Part shown: positions 12,701-14,788 of the stretch, one piece after another
Position numbering within the stretch: position 1 is the stretch's first letter
How the letters are laid out: the number at the start of each line of letters is the position of its first letter
DNA from: Phoronis ovalis
Taxonomy: Eukaryota > Phoronida > Phoronidae
Assembly (NCBI GenBank): GCA_028565635.1
Contig: JAOXYB010030554.1
Span: 1 to 14,788 of the forward strand
Length of the DNA stretch: 14,788 bases
Direction of reading: 5' to 3'
Translations under genes and position numbers: made by a program
Notes under the pieces: model-generated
Told to the model about the DNA's origin: nothing
Database searches by the model: none
Seen by the model: only the letters and a program-made list of their open reading frames with translations

Positions 12701-14079
12701 GTTAGGTAGGCCTGTGAGTGTAACCTGCGTTATGCTCTTTGGGTATGTTTTTCCCCCAAAATCACGTAAAAGGTATGACACTTTCTTTGGATTGTCTCTG
12801 CAACTTTCACTTCATTAGGGTCAATAATACAACAGGGTGTTTTTTATTATTTAGTCACTTCCTATGGGTGTCATTTCTTTCAACAGGTCACTAGGCTTGG
12901 GTAAAGTTGGAGGTCAAGGTTCACTCAAGAAGAGGTTTTTCAAAAAGCCATGTTGGAACATGGGTATCCACTTTCATATTGCTTACCCCCTGGGTTAAAA
13001 GCGATCCGAATGGGTGAACATGTGATATCCATGTATACTGAGCCTTGATATTCCTGTCCATGGAGCATACTGACCCAGCTTTTATAATGCTTATTGTTAT
13101 TTCATTTTAGCATCCAATTATTCCATTTATATTATGCACATGACATTCATAGGTAAATCAGTCCTTGCTGGATTCATTCCATAGGTTAATTGAATTAATA
13201 ATCCATATTCTAAATGCGGAATTATACATATTTTAATATCTTATCATTAGACTCTTCAAAATTAATAACTGTCAGTGTCACAATCAAAATTAAAGCACCT
13301 GACTGCTCCGGTTTATCACTTCAATTTGACAGTCAATTTGATTTATTACAAATGACTTTAAATTAAGTATATTTTTGTCAGTTTAATGAAAATTTTATTA
13401 TTTAGTTAATAAATTCTGGTAAGTCATGATATAGTTTTTAAGAAGGATTTGTTCATTGAGATATGGTTTGAAAATATCAATTTGCAGCAAAACAGCAATT
13501 AATGTCACAAAAAAGTTGTAATACAGGTGCTTAGCAAATCTGAAGTGCTATCACACTCAATTTGAATTAATAATCATTAATAATCCGAATGCCAGGTATA
13601 AGAAACCAGACTTGACAGACGTCAAGAAAAAGGCAGAAACCTAGACATAACTCCCAGAGCAAAACATAATATCTGAGCCCAACTTGTTCACATAAAAGAT
13701 TGCATTGTTAACTGTTAAGTGTTGAGCTATATATATGTTATGAAATAATAGACTAAATTAATTAAACAGATGTCTAGGTTTTTTTTGGACTAGTAGACGG
13801 GTTGCATCAGAAATGCTTAAATTAGCCAAAACTTTTGAAGATACAGATCATAATAATGTCCTCTTCTTACTTATCACTAACCAGTTTTTCTTCATTTAAT
13901 TAGAATTTTTTGACTTACTGTCAGAAGCAATACACACACACACACATGCGAGTCGACAAATTCCTGTACTGGAACTTGCTTTGATATCTGGCACTTACCT
14001 TTCCTTCACTCTTCCAGTAGATAAAAAATCCATCTTCATCTATTTTTACGAGACAGTGAAGCTCTACTGAGCCATATTC
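526..14079 (-). CDS. PLCB4: Phospholipase C beta, PLCB4/NorpA class (partial, 15 exons)
   Basis: Spliced minus-strand gene: 14079-13999, 11820-11749, 7937-7797, 7104-7025, 6467-6414, 6180-5998, 4965-4911, 4214-4106, 3664-3454, 2971-2884, 2618-2539, 2123-2039, 1834-1744, 1237-1133, 773-526. The pieces total 1683 nt, or 561 codons, with no stop and with every junction GT..AG and phase-compatible. The product would hydrolyse PIP2 to IP3 and diacylglycerol at the plasma membrane under Gq-type control. The fragment holds the PH domain (1 to about 142), the EF-hand region (about 143-270), the X box (about 275-440) and the X/Y linker (444-561). By spacing to PLC-delta1, His302 and His347 are the catalytic histidines; Asn303, Glu332, Asp334 and Glu381 are the calcium ligands. 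Motifs such as [36 protein letters not shown] and [10 protein letters not shown] point to the PLCB4/NorpA class rather than PLCB1-3. The N-terminus and the Y box, C2 and C-terminal domains lie outside the window. Orthology is inferred from remembered family sequence, not a search. Confidence 0.95.
774..1132 (-). other. Intron between exons 15 and 14
   Basis: A 359-bp GT..AG intron. I see nothing in it besides AT-rich sequence. Confidence 0.8.
1133..1237 (-). CDS. PLCB4: PLC-beta exon 14 of window: acidic X/Y linker
   Basis: This exon has 105 nt (residues 444-479), phase 1 at both ends. The product is not conserved in sequence but is strongly acidic ([16 protein letters not shown]), as expected for the X/Y linker. 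In PLC-beta enzymes the acidic part of this linker keeps the active site covered until the enzyme meets a membrane. The acceptor is tgtacag and the donor GTATGG. Its place is supported by phase continuity with both neighbours. Confidence 0.85.
1238..1743 (-). other. Intron between exons 14 and 13
   Basis: A 506-bp GT..AG intron. A 60-codon open frame on the plus strand (1327-1509) has no recognisable motif and is probably chance. Nothing else is seen. Confidence 0.8.
1744..1834 (-). CDS. PLCB4: PLC-beta exon 13 of window: end of X box
   Basis: This exon has 91 nt (residues 414-444), phase 0 to phase 1. It encodes [20 protein letters not shown] followed by [10 protein letters not shown], the end of the X box. 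Lys433 and Lys435 in ILIKNK correspond to the substrate-phosphate-binding Lys-x-Lys of PLC enzymes. The donor is C|GTAAGT and the acceptor ttcccag. Confidence 0.96.
2039..2123 (-). CDS. PLCB4: PLC-beta exon 12 of window: X box
   Basis: This exon has 85 nt (residues 385-413), phase 2 to phase 0. It encodes [20 protein letters not shown], then LRIPLDDHP, matching family .QQYKMSKYCEDLFGDLLL. The first residue after ENHC is Trp here. That position is variable among family members I recall (Ser or Asn). The donor is GTAAGT. Confidence 0.95.
2124..2538 (-). other. Intron between exons 12 and 11
   Basis: A 415-bp GT..AG intron without recognisable content. Confidence 0.8.
2539..2618 (-). CDS. PLCB4: PLC-beta exon 11 of window: X box, calcium ligand Glu
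   Basis: This exon has 80 nt (residues 359-385), phase 0 to phase 2. It encodes [20 protein letters not shown] followed by SFENHC. Glu381 lies 34 residues after His347, as Glu390 does after His356 in PLC-delta1, so the fourth calcium ligand is present. The acceptor is ttttag and the donor GTGAGT. Confidence 0.96.
2884..2971 (-). CDS. PLCB4: PLC-beta exon 10 of window: X box, second catalytic histidine
   Basis: This exon has 88 nt (residues 329-358), phase 2 to phase 0. It encodes [10 protein letters not shown], then [17 protein letters not shown]. Glu332 and Asp334 are calcium ligands (Glu341/Asp343 in PLC-delta1) and His347 is the second catalytic histidine (His356). The spacings of 29 and 13 residues are exactly those of PLC-delta1. 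Confidence 0.97.
2972..3453 (-). other. Intron between exons 10 and 9
   Basis: A 482-bp GT..AG intron. An open plus-strand frame at 3297-3524 spans the intron-exon border and is the antisense shadow of exon 9. Confidence 0.8.
3454..3664 (-). CDS. PLCB4: PLC-beta exon 9 of window: X box, first catalytic histidine
   Basis: This exon has 211 nt (residues 259-329), phase 1 to phase 2. It carries [16 protein letters not shown], the [20 protein letters not shown] core of the X box, and [14 protein letters not shown]. His302 (SSHNTYL) is the first catalytic histidine and Asn303 a calcium ligand, by alignment to His311/Asn312 of PLC-delta1. The acceptor is tttcag and the donor GTGAGG. Confidence 0.97.
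3665..4105 (-). other. Intron between exons 9 and 8
   Basis: A 441-bp GT..AG intron, AT-rich and without recognisable content. Confidence 0.8.
4106..4214 (-). CDS. PLCB4: PLC-beta exon 8 of window: EF-hand region
   Basis: This exon has 109 nt (residues 223-259), phase 0 to phase 1. It encodes [16 protein letters not shown], then [11 protein letters not shown], the strongly conserved EF-hand segment of PLC-beta ([24 protein letters not shown]). The tail KDPHFRHR is less conserved. The acceptor is gttgcag and the donor GTAATG. Confidence 0.95.
4215..4910 (-). other. Intron between exons 8 and 7, unusually open reading frame
   Basis: A 696-bp GT..AG intron. In the frame of exon 7 it stays open from 4910 down to 4449, about 150 codons, before a stop. 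The intronic part has no recognisable domain. A short inverted pair (tggtggtca near 4723 and tgaccacca near 4799) lies about 70 bp apart. No other content is seen. Confidence 0.75.
4911..4965 (-). CDS. PLCB4: PLC-beta exon 7 of window: EF-hand loop
   Basis: This is a 55-nt exon (residues 204-222) ending in phase 0. It encodes [18 protein letters not shown], matching the family [20 protein letters not shown]. The acceptor has an uninterrupted run of 14 T before atag, and the donor is GTAACG, a weaker 5' site. A transposon-like element ends 34 bp upstream of the exon. Confidence 0.92.
4966..5997 (-). other. Intron between exons 7 and 6
   Basis: A 1032-bp GT..AG intron. More than half of it is the PIF/Harbinger-like element at 5000-5573. 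The remaining 5577-5997 is AT-rich and shows nothing recognisable. Confidence 0.8.
5000..5573. mobile_element. PIF/Harbinger-like MITE with TAA target duplication
   Basis: Both ends start GGCC and are flanked by TAA (4997-4999 and 5574-5576). The left end reads GGCCAAAAAAAGAAACACAT. The right end on the minus strand reads GGCCAGAAAAAAACACACTT. The inverted similarity continues about 75 bp inward, through tgtttcc.gtatc, ttca.a and agg.tttttttt. A 3-bp TAA/TTA duplication with G-rich termini is characteristic of PIF/Harbinger (Tourist-type) elements; the superfamily is inferred. No transposase frame is seen. The 65-codon frame at 5235-5432 has no recognisable motif, so the element is non-autonomous at 574 bp. 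Confidence 0.75.
5998..6180 (-). CDS. PLCB4: PLC-beta exon 6 of window: EF-hand region
   Basis: This exon has 183 nt (residues 143-204), phase 2 at both ends. It begins [13 protein letters not shown], a PLCB4/NorpA hallmark, and ends [18 protein letters not shown]. It also carries the family pattern G.P.GKNDEI. The PLCB1-3 paralogues differ strongly here, so this exon decides the subclass. The acceptor is ttttag and the donor GTAAGT. Confidence 0.96.
6414..6467 (-). CDS. PLCB4: PLC-beta exon 5 of window: PH/EF-hand junction
   Basis: This is a 54-nt exon (residues 125-143), phase 2 at both ends. It encodes [18 protein letters not shown] followed by a split Ser. In the family this joins the PH domain to the first EF hand (HWMKLAFMTNTNGKIPVRS). 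The acceptor is tttaag, with a relatively weak pyrimidine tract, and the donor is GTGAGT. Confidence 0.94.
6468..7024 (-). other. Intron between exons 5 and 4
   Basis: A 557-bp GT..AG intron. Nothing recognisable beyond AT-rich sequence. Confidence 0.8.
7025..7104 (-). CDS. PLCB4: PLC-beta exon 4 of window: end of PH domain
   Basis: This exon has 80 nt (residues 99-125, the last split) and ends in phase 2. It encodes [18 protein letters not shown], then CPVTCLKK, matching the family helix W.EGLR..IHNFRANNVSP.TCLKKHW. The final CA joins the C of the next exon to make His. The acceptor is ttccag and the donor GTGAGT. Confidence 0.94.
7105..7796 (-). other. Intron between exons 4 and 3
   Basis: A 692-bp GT..AG intron. 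The TTAA-flanked element at 7335-7761 makes up most of it; without that element and one duplicated TTAA it would be about 261 bp. Confidence 0.8.
7335..7761. mobile_element. TTAA-flanked MITE with GGCAAGGCTAG termini
   Basis: The sequence GGCAAGGCTAG (7335-7345) and its exact reverse complement CTAGCCTTGCC (7751-7761) are each bounded by TTAA (7331-7334 and 7762-7765). A TTAA target duplication is typical of piggyBac and Kolobok elements. The GG start fits Kolobok better than the CCC start of piggyBac, but the class is an inference. The 427-bp interior is AT-rich and non-coding, with a small internal palindrome (tttgcatat..atatgcacaaa) near 7651. The element ends 35 bp inside the donor side of the intron after exon 3. 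Confidence 0.7.
7797..7937 (-). CDS. PLCB4: PLC-beta exon 3 of window: PH domain
   Basis: This exon has 47 codons (residues 52-98), phase 0 to phase 0. The acceptor is ttttag and the donor GTGAGT. It carries the conserved PH-domain stretch [18 protein letters not shown] followed by APDPETAK. The charged stretch before it (EFEGKGKG) is a variable loop. A 3.8-kb intron separates it from exon 2. Confidence 0.93.
8641..8735. repeat. Degenerate cluster of AATAAACGCCC-like motifs
   Basis: On the plus strand the related words aatgaacaccc, ataaacaccc, aaatgactctccc and aataaacgcccc follow one another at irregular spacing. Read on the minus strand they form a G-rich series (ggggcgtttattaggg and relatives). 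This looks like a relic of an interspersed or tandem repeat. The family is not identified. Confidence 0.35.
8816..8881. repeat. Tandem duplication, two copies of about 32 bp
   Basis: Copy one (8816-8847) and copy two (8848-8881) share tttatcatgtgaatggaata and the following taagact. They differ by a TT insertion before gtaac. The near-identity suggests a recent duplication. Confidence 0.9.
8926..8976. repeat. 17-bp tandem repeat, about three copies
   Basis: The units are aaggttctacattattc, aaggtactacattattc and a diverged aaggtactacatattcc, at 8926, 8943 and 8960. This is a small minisatellite with a 17-bp period, starting 45 bp after the 32-bp duplication. Confidence 0.88.
9085..9103. repeat. 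CA microsatellite
   Basis: A short interrupted CA tract (acacacaacacacacacac). Confidence 0.85.
10876..11010 (+). pseudogene. Possible tail of a non-LTR retrotransposon reverse transcriptase
   Basis: Plus-strand translation gives [18 protein letters not shown]. After a frame change it reads SLDSFQV, and then pieces resembling DGRHLY.LPPVV. The order W-N-x-L-P, S-L-x-S-F, D-x-H-L-x-x-L-P-P is the usual C-terminal signature of many animal LINE-type ORF2 proteins. It is broken by stops and shifts, and nothing upstream is clearly reverse transcriptase. The similarity is by eye from a short stretch, so this may be chance. Confidence 0.4.
11749..11820 (-). CDS. PLCB4: PLC-beta exon 2 of window: PH domain
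   Basis: This exon has 24 codons (residues 28-51), phase 0 to phase 0. The acceptor is tttcag and the donor GTGAGA. It starts [16 protein letters not shown], the direct continuation of exon 1 in PLC-beta (family EGQVLECSLINSIRSG). The last residues (TSAGVSFK) are a variable loop. Confidence 0.93.
12353..12714. mobile_element. Fold-back (palindromic) MITE nested in the outer element
   Basis: The element is almost entirely one inverted repeat. The left arm (12353-12524) matches the complement of the right arm (12544-12714) at about 83% by hand alignment, with a loop of about 19 nt. The termini are CAGGCCTACCTAACCAG on both sides. TGAGT flanks both ends (12348-12352 and 12715-12719); read with one base of asymmetry the repeat is GTGAGT. 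A 5-bp duplication does not by itself assign the family. It is richer in GC than the surroundings. Open frames on both strands here (12358-12705) are mirror shadows of the palindrome. Confidence 0.88.
12408..12530. repeat. Degenerate 20-22 bp subrepeats in the fold-back arm
   Basis: TTCC (last copy TTCT) recurs at 12408, 12429, 12449, 12471, 12491 and 12511, with spacings of 21, 20, 22, 20 and 20. The three best units are gtttccgtaaactcgcacaa, gtttccagaaactcatacag and atttctggagactcgacctg. The right arm holds the mirrored set. Confidence 0.75.
13932..13946. repeat. CA microsatellite
   Basis: A short perfect CA tract, 52 bp downstream of the donor of exon 1. Confidence 0.85.
13999..14079 (-). 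CDS. PLCB4: PLC-beta exon 1 of window: PH domain strands
   Basis: This exon has 27 codons (residues 1-27) and is phase 0 at both ends. The 3' splice site follows a T-rich tract ending in cag, and the donor is GTAAGTGCC. It encodes [19 protein letters not shown], the typical first PH-domain strands of PLCB4/NorpA (family pattern CLFKVDEFGFF.WRSEGK). The preceding coding exon(s), with the start codon, are not visible upstream to 14788. Confidence 0.93.
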
Positions 14080-14542
14080 CTGAAAAAAAAGAATAGAAAA
14101 CACATTTATTTCGTTCTTAATATATTACTTGGATTTTAGACCTTTTGGCATAAAACTTAAGACTTGCTTTAATTTCTCGCAGATGTTTTTTGTCAATTTT
14201 TTTAAATTAATACTTTTAATCAATAAGATGTGATTCTTTATAATTTTCTCATCCTCTCTCTCAAATTTTCTCTGTTTTCTGATATTTTTTTTATTGTAGC
14301 CATTTTTGATTTAGATGCAACTATGTACAGATATTCTCAACTAAAGAACTTTTTGGAATTACTAATTTTTTAGATTGGAATACAATCAGATTTTTGAAAT
14401 TTTATGTGGTTAAAAAAATTTGAATTTTTAAATTTTCATCACCTTAATTTTATTGATTGTAAATTTCAAACATCTGACACTTGGTTTTGTAGCTATATAT
14501 GTAAAGATTATTTTTAGTTTCAACTCAGATATAGCCTTTAGT

Positions 14543-14760
14543 GGTGTTTGACTTACGGTAATTCTTCTCAAATTCGTACAAAAAAATTATTATCTTTTTA
14601 ATTTTGGGGGTGTACGAAATTTGGGAAATACAAAATTCTCCGAAAATATGGGTGTACTAATTCTCGGAAACTATAATAAATGCGTAAAGGGGGTGTACGA
14701 ATATGGGAATACCCGAAAAATATATTTGTAGATGATCGTAAATCGGGGTCAAACACTACC
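14543..14760. mobile_element. Possible MITE with internal GTGTACGAA repeats
   Basis: The sequence gtgtttgac (14544-14552) is matched by its complement gtcaaacac (14748-14756). Between them the word gggtgtac recurs at 14608, 14650 and 14692, each followed by a related a-rich/ggaa motif. An inverted copy (ttcgtaca) lies at 14573-14580. No clear target duplication is seen, so the ends are tentative. The minus-strand frame at 14598-14786 is a shadow of these repeats. Confidence 0.5.
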
Positions 14761-14788
14761 AGTGCACGTAAATAGAATCCGATCAATC

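Larger units (their letters stand above)
12267..12994. mobile_element. hAT-like MITE (outer, interrupted) with 8-bp duplication
   Basis: The ends are inverted relatives. The left end carries caatatgaaagggggtaagc followed by atgttccaaca. The right end on the minus strand carries caatatgaaagtggataccc followed by atgttccaaca. G-rich termini lie outside them (ggaggggcag and cccagggggtaag). Identical TTAAAAGC octamers flank the pair exactly (12259-12266 and 12995-13002). An 8-bp target duplication suggests a hAT-type element; Merlin or P-type would also give 8 bp. Removing the nested insert and one TGAGT copy leaves about 361 bp. No transposase frame is seen. Confidence 0.68.
11821..13998 (-). other. 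Intron between exons 2 and 1
   Basis: A 2178-bp GT..AG intron dominated in its middle by the nested elements at 12259-13002. A CA tract lies at 13932. A 12-bp inverted pair (aaacctagacat at 13637 and its complement at 13770) frames about 145 bp of AT-rich sequence. The rest shows nothing recognisable. Confidence 0.75.

Noticed and set aside
12358-12705. Overlapping open frames of 103 and 95 codons on opposite strands.
   Set aside because: They mirror each other because the region is an inverted repeat. There is no protein motif.
14547-14580. A GTAAGT donor on the minus strand that could end the preceding PLC-beta exon.
   Set aside because: It lies inside the terminal repeat of a transposon-like element. 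The phase-0 frame before it soon meets a stop and has no PLC N-terminal residues.
1-14788. A previously undescribed system (defence island, CRISPR array, phage or operon).
   Set aside because: The window is one spliced animal gene plus intronic repeats. I found no clustered second gene, spacer-repeat array or prokaryotic signal.

Overview
The window is AT-rich, spliced eukaryotic DNA from an animal, most likely an invertebrate. It shows no bacterial layout: there are no operons, no ribosome binding sites and no long open frames. One gene runs antisense through almost the whole window. Fifteen short exons on the minus strand (positions 14079 down to 526), all bounded by GT..AG introns, join in frame without a stop into 561 codons. 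The product reads collinearly as the middle of a phosphoinositide-specific phospholipase C beta of the PLCB4/NorpA class. The species cannot be named from this sequence.

Layout from the 5' side of the gene (high coordinates) to the 3' side. Exons 1-4 (14079-7025) encode most of the PH domain and are separated by large introns. Exons 5-8 (6467-4106) finish the PH domain and encode the EF-hand region. Exons 9-13 (3664-1744) encode the catalytic X box with both catalytic histidines and the calcium ligands. Exons 14-15 (1237-526) encode a long, highly charged X/Y linker. The first coding exon(s) lie beyond 14788. The Y box, C2 domain and C-terminal coiled coil lie beyond position 1. The encoded enzyme would be activated by Gq-type G proteins at the plasma membrane and cleave PIP2 to IP3 and diacylglycerol. 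In animals this class serves photoreceptor and neuronal signalling.

The rest is intron, and the introns carry much mobile-element debris. The intron at 11821-13998 holds a nested pair: a hAT-like element with an 8-bp duplication, interrupted by a 362-bp fold-back element whose arms are about 83% identical. The intron at 4966-5997 holds a PIF/Harbinger-like element with a TAA duplication and about 75-bp terminal inverted repeats, ending 34 bp from a 3' splice site. The intron at 7105-7796 holds a TTAA-flanked element ending 35 bp from a 5' splice site. The 3.8-kb intron at 7938-11748 holds short tandem duplications, a degenerate motif cluster and a small relic that reads like the C-terminal tail of a non-LTR retrotransposon. 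A further repeat-rich element closes the window at 14543-14760.

I see no second protein-coding gene, no tRNA or rRNA, no CRISPR array and no bacterial or phage system. The main points of interest are the nested fold-back element, the transposon insertions beside splice sites, and the long linker exon with a 12-A coding run.
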